Shown here in pieces: positions 16,492 to 25,787 of a stretch of DNA of 35,274 nucleotides (the stretch's first letter is position 1; each line of letters begins with the position of its first letter). Position numbers and translations under genes: made by a program. Under the pieces are notes generated by a model. It was given only the letters and a program-made list of their open reading frames with translations, did no database searches and was not told where the DNA came from. The stretch comes from Christensenellaceae bacterium (GTDB lineage Bacteria; Bacillota; Clostridia; Christensenellales; DTU072), in NCBI GenBank assembly GCA_031259965.1, contig JAIRKT010000096.1, positions 1 through 35,274 on the forward strand, written 5' to 3'.

Positions 16492-17106
16492 ATGGAAAAC
16501 ACAATTGTAACTAGTCAAAAAGAATTGAACGAATTGCCAGATGCATGGGATAAGCCGATAGTTATTGACTCAACATCAGATGAGGTAATTAGCATTTATG
16601 ATGCAAACAAATATCATACAGCAATTAGAGTTGTGGGAAAAAGTATTGTTGAGATTTATGGTAATGTAGTGATTAAAGCTGAGAATAACTCTGTAATTCG
16701 TGCATATGACAAATCTAAGGTTGATGGGCATCATAGTTCTAAGATATTTGCTTATGAAGATTCTAGTATCACAGGACATGATAAATGTGAAATAAATGCT
16801 TTTGGAAATTGTCAAATTGAATTATATGATCGTTCAATAGCGCAAGCATTTGAAAAATGTTATATTATTGCGCATGATATGTGCGATGTTCACGCGCACG
16901 AGGAATGCTATGTAACTGGTTATGATTTGACAATAATAAATGCATTTGAAAATTGTACTATTTCAGCATATAATTCTGCAATCGTATTTGGATCTAATTA
17001 TTGCAAAATTTCAGCATACGACACATCAATTATACATGTTAAAGATCGTTCTTGTGAAGTTTCAGGATACAATAAAACAAGGATTTTCCTTGAATTTCAT
17101 GATTAG
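16492..17106 (+). CDS. Octapeptide-repeat beta-solenoid protein with Cys/Ser ladder
   Basis: A 204-residue protein without signal peptide or membrane segment. From residue 67 to about 186 it is built of 15 consecutive eight-residue units of pattern [S/C]-x-[I/V]-x-A-[Y/F/H]-[D/E/N]-x. The first position falls at 67, 75, 83 and 91 (Ser), 99 and 107 (Cys), 115 (Ser), 123, 131 and 139 (Cys), 147 (Thr), 155 (Cys), 163 (Ala), 171 (Cys) and 179 (Ser). Regular octads of this kind are expected to fold as a narrow beta-solenoid with stacked Cys/Ser and aromatic ladders. Similar AYD-type repeat proteins occur in Actinobacteria and Bacillota, but I know no function. AAAAGG precedes the ATG. Its place between jag and mnmE, which are normally adjacent, is unusual. 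Confidence 0.75.
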   Translation: MENTIVTSQKELNELPDAWDKPIVIDSTSDEVISIYDANKYHTAIRVVGKSIVEIYGNVVIKAENNSVIRAYDKSKVDGHHSSKIFAYEDSSITGHDKCEINAFGNCQIELYDRSIAQAFEKCYIIAHDMCDVHAHEECYVTGYDLTIINAFENCTISAYNSAIVFGSNYCKISAYDTSIIHVKDRSCEVSGYNKTRIFLEFHD

Positions 17107-17137
17107 AACTTATGTATTGCGGCGTCTGATGTCTTTG

Positions 17138-17166
17138 TTGTTAACTAAAAACAAAAATTATATGAT
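17138..17166 (+). promoter_or_regulatory. Promoter of mnmE-mnmG
   Basis: TTGTTA (17138-17143) and TATGAT (17161-17166) are exactly 17 bp apart and end 24 bases before the mnmE ATG. It implies that mnmE-mnmG can be expressed separately from the solenoid gene. No clear Shine-Dalgarno site lies before the mnmE start. Confidence 0.65.
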
Positions 17167-17190
17167 ACAAAACGAAAACACAATCATGCG

Positions 17191-18516
17191 ATGAATAAAA
17201 ATACAGATACAATAATGGCTTGTGCTACCCCTTTAAATGCAATAGGTGCAATAGGGATTATTAGGATATCGGGTGGCGAATCACATCCATTGTTAGCAAA
17301 AATTTTCAAGCCCTACAAAGAGCAAAAAGATTGTCATGCGTTAATGCAATTAGGTGAGATAACTACGAAAAATTTCAAAGATAAATGTTTTGCAGTTAAA
17401 TTTTATGCACCTAATTCATACACTGGTGAGGATATGGCTGAGATCCAATTCCATGGTGGGGTTGCTATTGCAAGAGGCGTATTAAGGTCGTTATCACTTT
17501 TAGGTTGTAGAATTGCGGAACCTGGAGAATTTACAAAACGTTCATTTCTAAATAACAAATTAACACTTAATGAAGCAGAGGGTATTGCTGATATTATTAA
17601 CGCCCAATCAGAATCTCATGCTATGCAAGCATATAGAATGTTAAGTGGTGAATTTTCAAAAATAGTGCATGATGCCTGCAAACTATTACTAGACGCGATT
17701 GCCTCAGTTGATGTGATTTTGGATTATCCAGAGGAAACATCGATTGAAGATTTTGATAAAATAATAGTTAATCTGAAATCAATTGAAGCGCAATTTATTA
17801 AAATATTAGATTCTAGTGCAAATCGCAGATACATCGAGTATGGCATAAACGTGGTAATAGCTGGGATGCCAAATACAGGCAAATCTAGTTTATTAAATGC
17901 AATAATCAAGGATGAACGTGCGATAGTTACTGAAATTCCTGGTACGACACGTGACATTTTGAAAGAGAGCATAGAAATTGATGGTGTACGAATTAATTTT
18001 ATAGATACAGCGGGAATACACGATTCTTCTGATGTTATTGAACAAATCGGCATTGATAGAGCGTTAGTTGCTATAAAATCTGCAGATATAGTATTAGTGC
18101 TAACTGATTTGTCTGAAAGTCCTTCAAATCTAGAAAAACATTTGTTAAAGGAGCTGCCAATTGAGAAGACTATTAAAGTAGGTAACAAATCTGATATAAA
18201 AAGATTTAACAAGAAAACTGACATTAATGTTAGTGCTAAAACTGGTTGTGGAATTGACGAATTAATTATATGTATATTCAAGAAACTGCAACTAACTACA
18301 GATGTAGGATACATTACTAGAGAAAGACATTTAGAACTTGTCACATCCGCATTGCAATCTATACGCATTGTATTAACCACATATACTATTGCATCTCCTG
18401 ATATAATTGCGGAAGAATTAAAGGAAGCGTATAGATGTTTAACGGAAATCACTGGTGAAAATGCCACTGAGTCTGTAATTGACAAGATATTTTCAACTTT
18501 TTGTGTAGGTAAATAA
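17191..18516 (+). CDS. mnmE: tRNA uridine-5-carboxymethylaminomethyl GTPase MnmE
   Basis: With MnmG it adds the (carboxymethyl)aminomethyl group to U34 of certain tRNAs. The 441-residue length is normal. The N-domain (about 5-120) contains IIRISGG, NSYTGEDMAEIQFHGG and EPGEFTKRSFLNNKLTLNEAEGI. The G domain has G1 GMPNTGKSS (225-233), GTTRD (251-255), DTAG (272-275) and NKSD. The protein ends in FCVGK with the Cys conserved in the family. It is preceded by its own promoter and is directly followed by mnmG: TAA of mnmE is contiguous with TTG of mnmG, so translation is likely coupled. A weak ribosome binding site makes the ATG at 17191 slightly uncertain. Confidence 0.97.
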   Translation: MNKNTDTIMACATPLNAIGAIGIIRISGGESHPLLAKIFKPYKEQKDCHALMQLGEITTKNFKDKCFAVKFYAPNSYTGEDMAEIQFHGGVAIARGVLRSLSLLGCRIAEPGEFTKRSFLNNKLTLNEAEGIADIINAQSESHAMQAYRMLSGEFSKIVHDACKLLLDAIASVDVILDYPEETSIEDFDKIIVNLKSIEAQFIKILDSSANRRYIEYGINVVIAGMPNTGKSSLLNAIIKDERAIVTEIPGTTRDILKESIEIDGVRINFIDTAGIHDSSDVIEQIGIDRALVAIKSADIVLVLTDLSESPSNLEKHLLKELPIEKTIKVGNKSDIKRFNKKTDINVSAKTGCGIDELIICIFKKLQLTTDVGYITRERHLELVTSALQSIRIVLTTYTIASPDIIAEELKEAYRCLTEITGENATESVIDKIFSTFCVGK

Positions 18517-20367
18517 TTGAATAAGGAATATGATGCAATTGTCATAGGTGCGGGACATGCAGGGATTGAAGCTGCCTATGCGCTTGCAAAATTAGGTAAA
18601 AATACATTACTAACTTCTATGTCTCTAGATTCGATAGGTTTTATGGCATGTAATCCCAATGTGGGTGGAAGTGCAAAGGGGCATTTAGTAAAAGAGATTG
18701 ATGCTTTGGGTGGTTTGATGGGAGAGATCGCTGATTTAGCCACAATACAAATTAGGATGCTGAATTTAAGCAATGGTCCTGCTGTGCATAGTTTAAGAGC
18801 TCAGGTTGATAAAAATCTTTATCACCGAAAAATGAAGGAAAGACTGGAAAATACTGAAAATTTGACAATACTTCAGTCAGAAGTTGCAAATATAATAATT
18901 GACGCCAATATTGCTTGTGGCGTCATAACTGCAATGGGAGACAAATATAAAGCAAATGTTGTTATTTTAGCTACAGGAGTATATTTAAATGCAAAAATAA
19001 TAACAGGTGAATATTCGAAATTGTCTGGACCCAATGGTTTTTACAGAAGTGAAATATTAGGAAATAATTTAAAGAGTATAGGATTGCCCATTAGACGTTT
19101 CAAAACAGGCACGCCCCCACGTGTTATGGGAAGCACTGTGGATTTTGCTAAGATGACAGTGCAAAATGGTGATAATGATAGACTTAGTTTTAGTATTATA
19201 ACTGATTTTGATGTAAGAAATGACATGTTGTGTTATTTAACCTACACAAACGAGGACACACACAAAATTATTTTGTCTAATCTTGACAAAGCACCATTAT
19301 ATAACGGTGCAATAGAAGGCACTGGCCCCAGATATTGTCCTTCAATTGAAGATAAAGTTGTGCGTTTTAAAGACAAATCAAGACATCAATTATTTATAGA
19401 ACCAGAGGGTGCAGAAACAAATGAAATGTATGTGCAAGGTTTATCTACTTCGCTTCCATATTACATTCAGGAAGAAATATTAGCTACAATCCCAGGTCTT
19501 GAAAATGCCAAAATTACAAGATATGGTTATGCTATAGAATATGATTGTATAGACCCTCAAGCATTATTACCAACACTTGAAACAAAAACGGTTAAAGGCT
19601 TATTTTGTTGTGGTCAAATCAATGGCAGTAGTGGATATGAAGAAGCTGCTGCGCAAGGTCTCATAGCTGGAATAAATGCCTGTCAGTATGTTGACAAAAA
19701 AGAGCCATTTGTTTTAAAAAGAGATGAAGCCTACATAGGCGTTCTAATAGACGATCTAGTTACAAATGGCACTAATGAACCATATCGAATGATGACATCC
19801 AGGGCAGAATACAGGTTATCTTTAAGGCAGGATAATGTTTACTTTAGATTATCTGATTTGGGAAAGAAAACAGGATTGACAGATTCCTTTAGATATGAAA
19901 AATATTTGCAAAAAAAGTCAGAAATTGAGGCATTAGAAAAAGTAGCTATTACAAAGATTAATCCTAGTTGTATAACCGAGTTGTTCAAAGAATGCAATGA
20001 AAACTTGCCAAAAAATTCGATATCGATAAAAGATTTATTTAAAAGACCAGGAATAAATGCTCAGGCGCTTTCAAAGTATATACCAGAACTCAGTAAATTT
20101 GCACCAGACGTTTTACATCATTATGAAGTTGAGACCAAATACGAGGGGTATTTATCAAGACAAACGAGGGACGTAAAAGCTATGGAAAAAATGGAAAACT
20201 ATTTATTACCACCTGAAATTGATTATTTAAGTTTACATGGTTTAAGAATTGAAGCTAGACAAAAACTAGAAAAGGTAAGGCCACGAACATTGGCGCAAGC
20301 CAGTCGAATTAGTGGTGTAACTCCAGCGGATATTAATGTATTAATTGTTTTTTTAAAAAGGAAATGA
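18517..20367 (+). CDS. mnmG: tRNA uridine-5-carboxymethylaminomethyl FAD enzyme MnmG
   Basis: FAD partner of MnmE in wobble-uridine modification. The 616-residue length is normal. The dinucleotide-binding motif is IVIGAGHAGIEAA (about 8-20), followed by NPNVGGSAKGHLVKEIDALGG, TGTPPR, GPRYCPSIEDKVVRF (with the conserved Cys), LFCCGQINGSSGYEEAAAQGL and MTSRAEYRLSLRQDN. The C-terminal ISGVTPADINVLIVFLKRK is typical. The start is TTG at 18517, directly after the mnmE stop. The usual next genes (rsmG, parA, parB) are absent, and an opposite-strand accessory cluster converges on it after 61 bp. Confidence 0.98.
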   Translation: MNKEYDAIVIGAGHAGIEAAYALAKLGKNTLLTSMSLDSIGFMACNPNVGGSAKGHLVKEIDALGGLMGEIADLATIQIRMLNLSNGPAVHSLRAQVDKNLYHRKMKERLENTENLTILQSEVANIIIDANIACGVITAMGDKYKANVVILATGVYLNAKIITGEYSKLSGPNGFYRSEILGNNLKSIGLPIRRFKTGTPPRVMGSTVDFAKMTVQNGDNDRLSFSIITDFDVRNDMLCYLTYTNEDTHKIILSNLDKAPLYNGAIEGTGPRYCPSIEDKVVRFKDKSRHQLFIEPEGAETNEMYVQGLSTSLPYYIQEEILATIPGLENAKITRYGYAIEYDCIDPQALLPTLETKTVKGLFCCGQINGSSGYEEAAAQGLIAGINACQYVDKKEPFVLKRDEAYIGVLIDDLVTNGTNEPYRMMTSRAEYRLSLRQDNVYFRLSDLGKKTGLTDSFRYEKYLQKKSEIEALEKVAITKINPSCITELFKECNENLPKNSISIKDLFKRPGINAQALSKYIPELSKFAPDVLHHYEVETKYEGYLSRQTRDVKAMEKMENYLLPPEIDYLSLHGLRIEARQKLEKVRPRTLAQASRISGVTPADINVLIVFLKRK

Positions 20368-20428
20368 GAGTTTAATTGTCTGACTAATGGTATCTAGTAA
20401 AAACCATTCAAAGAAAGTTATAAAAAGT

Positions 20429-21340
20429 CTAGACCTCAACATAGATTTTTCTAATTTCCATGAATGAACTATACATCATATAAATACCCACGAGATCGCC
20501 GTATATTCTGCCAAAATAAGCCATCCTCGATTTGTATTCGCCATCTATATATGCATAGAAATTGAAGAAGTCATTTTCACGATAAGTGGTGTTGCCTAGT
20601 GCTTCTATGCTAATATATGTAGGACAATCATCAAATGCTACTCTTAATTGTACCGAAATATTACTTCCAGGCAATAATAATTTGCTAACGGTTTTGGGCG
20701 CAAACTTCATTTTATAATATCCATTTTTAGCTTCATATTCAATTTCTGTTATTTTTAATGCATAACTGCTTCCATCTGGTAAAACGTATTGGAATACTGA
20801 GTTGTAATCTACTTTGTGTTGTATGAATATTGATTGGTGGACTCTTCCTTCAAAACTTACACTATCTGCATTAAAACAAGAAACTAAGTATTGATCATCG
20901 CCATATGGTGATATAGATGCAACAACACCATTAACGCCTGCTAATACAGATTTATTATTGGAGTCAATTCCTAGCAGAGTGCTTGTCTTTACTGCTAGTC
21001 CCAAGACTAATGATTTTGAGCGCTTTGAAATAACATGTTGTTTATAAAGTATTGATTCATTGAATAATATAATTGCACTAATTGTTTCATAAGTGCTCAT
21101 CGATCGATAATACACATCATAACTTTTGTATTTTGCAATATCAAAATCATTAGAGTTGTTGCTATCAGGTTTTGACAGGCTCTCTACATCAATCTCACTT
21201 GCAAAATCGTCAAATTCTGTTTTTCTGCTCGAATTGTACAACATTACATATGCAGTCAAAAATATTACGATCAAAATAAAAACAGGTATAATTACATAAT
21301 AGATTGTTGTATTTCTATGCCTTTCGTTTGATTTTTTCAT
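20429..21340 (-). CDS. Membrane-anchored adaptor-like protein C
   Basis: A 303-residue protein with one N-terminal TM (about 14-34, YYVIIPVFILIVIFLTAYVML) and an extracytoplasmic domain. It is paralogous to the protein encoded at 24877-25761: both have an ING/VNG turn in a lipoyl-like part, an [L/P]xI[T/S]EIEYE block, a L[L/M]PGxxIxV strand and an FGR...LVGIY segment near the end. This order (short barrel-sandwich, beta-barrel, membrane-proximal domain, no long coiled-coil hairpin) resembles short membrane-fusion proteins that serve MacB-type transporters. It is the last gene of the transporter operon and overlaps the YwaF-like gene by ATGA, with GGAGG upstream. The adaptor role is inferred. 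Confidence 0.6.
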   Translation of the reverse strand: MKKSNERHRNTTIYYVIIPVFILIVIFLTAYVMLYNSSRKTEFDDFASEIDVESLSKPDSNNSNDFDIAKYKSYDVYYRSMSTYETISAIILFNESILYKQHVISKRSKSLVLGLAVKTSTLLGIDSNNKSVLAGVNGVVASISPYGDDQYLVSCFNADSVSFEGRVHQSIFIQHKVDYNSVFQYVLPDGSSYALKITEIEYEAKNGYYKMKFAPKTVSKLLLPGSNISVQLRVAFDDCPTYISIEALGNTTYRENDFFNFYAYIDGEYKSRMAYFGRIYGDLVGIYMMYSSFMEIRKIYVEV

Positions 21341-22107
21341 AATTCTATGCCTCCTGTGGAGTGATCGTAGTATTTTTTCGTTAAAGTCGTATACAATCTA
21401 TGTACAAAGTATAAAACTAAAGTCAGAATCAAATATCCAAGTGCCATAACAAAATAATTTCTTATAACTAAGTTTTTTGCACCTAAATACATGCTAATTT
21501 GCGTTATAAATTCTAAAGGATCTGTATTGATTGTAAACATATAATTTGCATCAGGGTTAATACCTTTAAAAATTAAAAACAAATTAACAAGATGCACCAA
21601 AGTCATCATTGATATCATCACTAGAAATACTTTATAAGGTTTTTGATAATCAATATAAGAGACATTGAATTTAAGATACAAAATTGATACAATAATATAT
21701 ATAATATGTGGTATAAATAAGCCCATGACATGATTTGAATACCATAAATAAGTATCATCAATAATCATTGGAATTATCAATGTAAACACAGGTCCAGTCG
21801 TAGAATAGTAAAGGATAAATTTGTTTAATAGTATTTTTGGTGGTTCTCTTATTAAAGCAAGTGCCAAAATAAAAATATTCAAGTCACATGCAAATAATGG
21901 CATGTTAGCAAAAATAGTAAAATAACCATATTTCAAATAAGCAAACATATCATAAAATTCAAAAGCAAGAGGTACTAAAAGCAATAGTAACAAAATTAGT
22001 GTTTGAGTCTTGTGTTCTTTGTATCTTAGTGCAAAGTATATTACAATTGTAAATAAAGGCAAAAGCAAAATATATGAGATATGAACAATATTAAAAGAAC
22101 TATACAT
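21337..22107 (-). CDS. YwaF-like integral membrane protein
   Basis: A polytopic protein (256 residues from the chosen start) with about seven TM helices. Features such as PLFACDLNIFILALALI, the TTGPVFTLIIPMI loop and NHVMGLFIPHII resemble the YwaF/TIGR02206 family of conserved membrane proteins of unknown function. I chose ATG 22107 (MYSSFNIVHI) because TTAGG precedes it and it lies just after the stop of the upstream gene; the longer frame to 22161 would overlap that gene by 47 bp. It overlaps adaptor C by ATGA. Co-translation with the ABC transporter genes suggests a part in the same envelope process. Its role, whether permease, receptor or assembly factor, cannot be read from the sequence. 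Confidence 0.7.
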   Translation of the reverse strand: MYSSFNIVHISYILLLPLFTIVIYFALRYKEHKTQTLILLLLLLVPLAFEFYDMFAYLKYGYFTIFANMPLFACDLNIFILALALIREPPKILLNKFILYYSTTGPVFTLIIPMIIDDTYLWYSNHVMGLFIPHIIYIIVSILYLKFNVSYIDYQKPYKVFLVMISMMTLVHLVNLFLIFKGINPDANYMFTINTDPLEFITQISMYLGAKNLVIRNYFVMALGYLILTLVLYFVHRLYTTLTKKYYDHSTGGIEL

Positions 22108-22114
22108 TTTTAAC

Positions 22115-22981
22115 CTAATAAATATAAGCGATGTAAACAGGACCAGAACTAAATTCATCACTTTTTACATAGTAATAATCTTCATCTTCAGAGATTATTA
22201 ATAAAGGGATTAATTCATATTCATTAGTGTTAAAGCCATTTTCATTAACTATGGCGCGATAAACATATACCTCATTATCTGTTACTTTTACCACAGTGGT
22301 TTTTGGAATTTGTGCATAATCATAAGGAATAAACCTACGCGCATTTACTGTTACATATACTCCTCTGTCAAGAGAGATGTCAATCCCGGATAATTCAATT
22401 ACATATGAAATAGAATTACTAGCTAATTTATAGTCATAATCGGTAAAATTTATAGTTTCAGAGTAAAGTGAAACGTCTATTTCAATTTCATTATTAATTA
22501 ATGTCTTATATTCACTGATAGGTAGATTAAACTGAATTTTTTGGGACTTTGGGTCATAAATGCTAATTAGTTTGCCATAGTCATTCTCACTTATATACCC
22601 TACTTTATAGTTTTCATATTCACTTGCATAGAAGACTTCATTTGATAAATCATCGCGAGCTATAGGAGTGCCAATCTTTATTAACTCTCCAGATTTGATT
22701 AATAAAGTATAACCATTGGGTATTAAAATGGTTTCTTCTTCTGTCATGATAACAGTCCCATCGTATTTGCCACCGTAATAATCAGCATAATAACCAACAA
22801 CTATTGAATCAGCAAATCTACCGAGTTCTAATCTATTATAGTTGATATTATTTGTTAATAAAAACTGTGGTTCACTAAGAGGAGTTTTGTACATAAAAGA
22901 AAAAAGCGAAACTGTAAATGTTAGTATTACAAGTAGTGATGAGACTATCGTATATATAATAATTTTATTTTTATCATTCAT
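22115..22981 (-). CDS. Membrane-anchored adaptor-like protein B
   Basis: A 288-residue protein with an N-terminal TM (about 4-28) and an extracytoplasmic domain. The segment LLIKSGELIKIGTPIA looks like the lipoyl-like half-motif of membrane-fusion proteins. Near the C-terminus, IPKTTVVKVTDNEVYVYRAI followed by an acidic strand closely follows the beta-barrel/membrane-proximal pattern of efflux adaptors (typically VPxSAVxxxxGxxYVFV). The start at 22981 (MNDKNK) overlaps the permease stop by 8 bp; a start at 22993 is also possible. It differs from adaptors A and C, so the operon encodes two adaptor types. It probably connects the MacB-like permease to envelope components. Confidence 0.6.
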   Translation of the reverse strand: MNDKNKIIIYTIVSSLLVILTFTVSLFSFMYKTPLSEPQFLLTNNINYNRLELGRFADSIVVGYYADYYGGKYDGTVIMTEEETILIPNGYTLLIKSGELIKIGTPIARDDLSNEVFYASEYENYKVGYISENDYGKLISIYDPKSQKIQFNLPISEYKTLINNEIEIDVSLYSETINFTDYDYKLASNSISYVIELSGIDISLDRGVYVTVNARRFIPYDYAQIPKTTVVKVTDNEVYVYRAIVNENGFNTNEYELIPLLIISEDEDYYYVKSDEFSSGPVYIAYIY

Positions 22982-24236
22982 AACGCAACACACTCACAAT
23001 ATTTTGTTTAACTCCCCACAAAGCTGGTAGAAATCCAAATGCCGTAGTTGTTGCTATCGACATGAGCAAAGGTGTTACAATCCGATCCCAAGTTAAATGC
23101 CCTAGAATTGATGAGACTGGAATTTGTAAAATAAATGGCGCCATTGTGGTAAGTAAAAAGATGCCTAAAATTAAGCCACATATTGCACCAAACAAACCCA
23201 AGGCAATATTTTCAATGAAAAATTGTAATAGAATATCACCATTACTACCGCCTAATGCTTTTTTGATTCCGATTTCTGGTAAACGTTCTTTAAATGAAAA
23301 TATCAGTATAATAGACAAACTTAGTCCTGATGTAAACATCATAACTAAGACAATCAAATTAATTATATCAACTATAGATTTAGTTTCATTTGTTAATTCG
23401 TTATGTACTGATTCTCTCGAATAGGCTCTCGTTACTTTGTAAACATGTTTTAGTTGCAGGAGAGCTAGAGAAACATCTTTTTTGTTTCTGAATGTGATAA
23501 TCGTAGCATCAATATCAAAGTAATCTACGTAATCAATATTAGTTGTATTAAAATCCCTAGGAATATACAAGGGGATTGTGGGTGTATCCGTAAATGAAAT
23601 ATCAGAATATCTCAGATTTAGAGCATCAATTGTGCGCAAAACGTCTGGTGTATCAGATAAAATGCCTACAATCATATATTTATCGGTATTTAAAGGCCCA
23701 TCTGGTCTACCTATAGTAATATGTTGCCCTAGTGGATTGCTGTTCCCAAATAGTAATTTAGCAAAGCTTGAATGAATAATAGTGACATTGCGTTCTAATA
23801 CTAAATCGTCATTATTAAAAGGGCGACCACATAATAGTAGTGGCTTTTCAATATTGTATGTGGAATCTAAACTTGGAAGATGGTAATTATGAAAATCCAA
23901 GGTCACTCCAATAATAGATCCAAAAACAGTAAAATTAATTTCTTCATCAGCAATGTGAAGCTCCATAGTTGCATAGCGATTAAAATACGAAAAACGTTCT
24001 CCATTATAAAAATTTTTTAACCTAATCACTTGATCTGGAGTTAGAGCTTCATTTATGAGAATGCTGTGGCTATCAAAACCTTCATACATTTTTTTATAAT
24101 AATAAATTAAAGCATCTCCATATACATTTGCGACTAAATAAACAGTAATACCAATTATAATACCTATTATTGTAAGGAGAGTTCTGACCTTATGTGTCTT
24201 GAGAATACTAATTGAATTTTTAACAATAAGTCCCAT
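22974..24236 (-). CDS. MacB-like ABC transporter permease (FtsX family)
   Basis: A 420-residue permease of the MacB/FtsX (type VII ABC) family, which uses ATP to move lipids, peptides or lipoproteins or to transmit mechanical signals across the membrane. TM1 (about 18-40) follows the typical KTHKVRTLLTIIGIIIGI, then a periplasmic MacB core domain of about 230 residues. Three C-terminal TMs follow, with FSFKERLPEIGIKKALGGSNGDILLQFFIE, the FtsX signature, after TM2. It ends with NIVSVLRYE. Its ATG overlaps the ATPase stop (TAATG), so the two are coupled and form one transporter. Three adaptor-like proteins in the same operon support a MacAB-type machine. Confidence 0.88.
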   Translation of the reverse strand: MGLIVKNSISILKTHKVRTLLTIIGIIIGITVYLVANVYGDALIYYYKKMYEGFDSHSILINEALTPDQVIRLKNFYNGERFSYFNRYATMELHIADEEINFTVFGSIIGVTLDFHNYHLPSLDSTYNIEKPLLLCGRPFNNDDLVLERNVTIIHSSFAKLLFGNSNPLGQHITIGRPDGPLNTDKYMIVGILSDTPDVLRTIDALNLRYSDISFTDTPTIPLYIPRDFNTTNIDYVDYFDIDATIITFRNKKDVSLALLQLKHVYKVTRAYSRESVHNELTNETKSIVDIINLIVLVMMFTSGLSLSIILIFSFKERLPEIGIKKALGGSNGDILLQFFIENIALGLFGAICGLILGIFLLTTMAPFILQIPVSSILGHLTWDRIVTPLLMSIATTTAFGFLPALWGVKQNIVSVLRYE

Positions 24237-24880
24237 TATTTCACCTCATCGAAAACATAAATGTCATCAAAAAAAGAATCATACTCGTTACTATGTGTAA
24301 CCATAATAATTGTCTTTTTCTCAAACTTACAAAATTCCTTCAAGAGTTCCATCATGTATTTTGCGTTATTACTATCTAAATTACCTGTGGGTTCATCACA
24401 AATTACTAATTCAGGACTTGTTATTAGAGCGCGTGTTGCAGCTACACGCTGTTTTTCACCACCACTCAAAACATCCGATTGCTTTCCTAATAACTCTTTA
24501 ATATCAAAAATTTCTATTAACCGATCAAATAGTGAAGAATTAAATTTGTTTTTATCCAAATACATAAAAGGCAACATGATATTTTCATAAACAGTTAATT
24601 TGGGCATAAGGTTATATGATTGGAATATAAAACCTATTTTATTGCCTCTAAAAAACGCTAGTTTTGATTGGCATTTAAAATTAATAGCTATATCATCAAA
24701 GTAAAGATTGCCTGAATCTGGTTTGTCCAAAAGACCTATAATATTAAGAAGAGTACTTTTTCCACATCCCGATGAGCCTTTGATGCCAAAAAAGCTAGCA
24801 TTACTAATGAACATATTGGTGTTTTTTAAAACAACTTTATCCTTAAAAGATTTACAGATGTTGTCTACTTTAACATTCAT
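24236..24880 (-). CDS. MacB/LolD-type ABC transporter ATPase
   Basis: A complete 214-residue ATPase of the LolD/MacB type. Walker A is GSSGCGKSTLLN, the Q-loop IGFIFQSYNLMPKLTVYENIMLP, the signature LSGGEKQRVAATRAL, Walker B ELVICDEPTGNLDS, and the H-loop IIMVTHS. It lacks the coiled-coil and other extensions of import ATPases. Its ATG overlaps the stop of adaptor A (ATGA) and its stop overlaps the permease ATG (TAATG). It powers the permease at 22974-24236. In contrast to the ABC ATPase pseudogene at the left end, all motifs are intact. Confidence 0.95.
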   Translation of the reverse strand: MNVKVDNICKSFKDKVVLKNTNMFISNASFFGIKGSSGCGKSTLLNIIGLLDKPDSGNLYFDDIAINFKCQSKLAFFRGNKIGFIFQSYNLMPKLTVYENIMLPFMYLDKNKFNSSLFDRLIEIFDIKELLGKQSDVLSGGEKQRVAATRALITSPELVICDEPTGNLDSNNAKYMMELLKEFCKFEKKTIIMVTHSNEYDSFFDDIYVFDEVK

Positions 24881-25761
24881 CTTACCCTCACTAATATCTT
24901 TTCAATATTGATATCATCCAAATATATTCCTACTAAAGTGTCAATTTGTCGTCCAAATCGCACTTTGATTTCCGTGTAACCATCACTTGTTTCTATAAGA
25001 CATGAAAAGTATGAATTTTCACCATTGTAAGGATTATATTGGTTTCCAATGAAGTCACCTGCATATACAAAAACATCACACTCATCGATGCCTGTTTTAT
25101 ATCTTACTGTAATGGTTGCACCAGGCATAATTGAATAGTCAATCTCTGAGGGCAAAAATTTTACACTAATATGATCGTTTACTACTTCATATTCAATTTC
25201 CGAAATACTTAAAGGAACTGCCTCGTTGGATTGTAAAACATATTCAAACTGAGATTTATAATTAAAATCATATTTGTAATAGTCATATTGTGGAATATCA
25301 GCAATAACGTGATAAGATTGAGAATCAAAACAAGTAATAATATAACTAGATTCCTCAGTTTTGTTTTCGACAAATAAAATTATTCCGTTTATGCTGGATT
25401 TAACTTCATTATTTTTAAAATCATATCCAAGCACAGTATCGGTTGTAATTTCATCGCCCAAGGCCACATCTCCTAGTTTTGTTACTTTGTGTTCAACTCT
25501 AGAAACCTCGTCAAAAACTACATTCGCAGTGTATTCATTATAGGTGTTTATTTTCTTGCGGATTAGTGTAAGCTCCTTATATAAAACCTTATTATGAGTT
25601 TCAACTATTTCCTCAGGGAATTCATATATTCTGTCTGAGGGTGTGGCTTCAGGAACGGACAAAATAATTACTAATATTGATAGGCCTATAATTGTAAGAA
25701 TACTTACAGGAATGAATATGTAATAAAAGATAGGGAGTTTATATTTTTTAGGTGTTTCCAT
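24877..25761 (-). CDS. Membrane-anchored adaptor-like protein A
   Basis: A 294-residue protein with an N-terminal TM (about 10-34, FYYIFIPVSILTIIGLSILVI) and an extracytoplasmic domain with a predicted membrane-fusion layout: GDVALGDEI and SSINGIILFV (lipoyl-like), SISEIEYEVVNDHISVKF (barrel), MPGATITVRYKTG, and RFGRQIDTLVGIY at the end. It is a clear paralogue of adaptor C. It begins 26 bp after the last lipoprotein gene, behind GAGGAAAAG, and overlaps the ATPase by ATGA, so it is the first gene of the tightly coupled transporter set. It lacks a long alpha-hairpin, consistent with a single-membrane cell with no TolC partner. The adaptor function is inferred. Confidence 0.6.
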   Translation of the reverse strand: METPKKYKLPIFYYIFIPVSILTIIGLSILVIILSVPEATPSDRIYEFPEEIVETHNKVLYKELTLIRKKINTYNEYTANVVFDEVSRVEHKVTKLGDVALGDEITTDTVLGYDFKNNEVKSSINGIILFVENKTEESSYIITCFDSQSYHVIADIPQYDYYKYDFNYKSQFEYVLQSNEAVPLSISEIEYEVVNDHISVKFLPSEIDYSIMPGATITVRYKTGIDECDVFVYAGDFIGNQYNPYNGENSYFSCLIETSDGYTEIKVRFGRQIDTLVGIYLDDINIEKILVRVR

Positions 25762-25787
25762 CTTTTCCTCGTAAATTTTTCATTGTA

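Noticed and set aside
17724-18545. 273-codon minus-strand ORF opposite mnmE
   Set aside because: mnmE is complete with all family motifs in the plus frame; the opposite frame is a codon-bias shadow. The long ORF at 7200-7757 opposite pgk is the same case.
20386-20408. AATGGT / ACCATT hairpin between mnmG and adaptor C as a bidirectional terminator
   Set aside because: Only six AT-rich pairs, an 11-base loop and no T tract on either strand.
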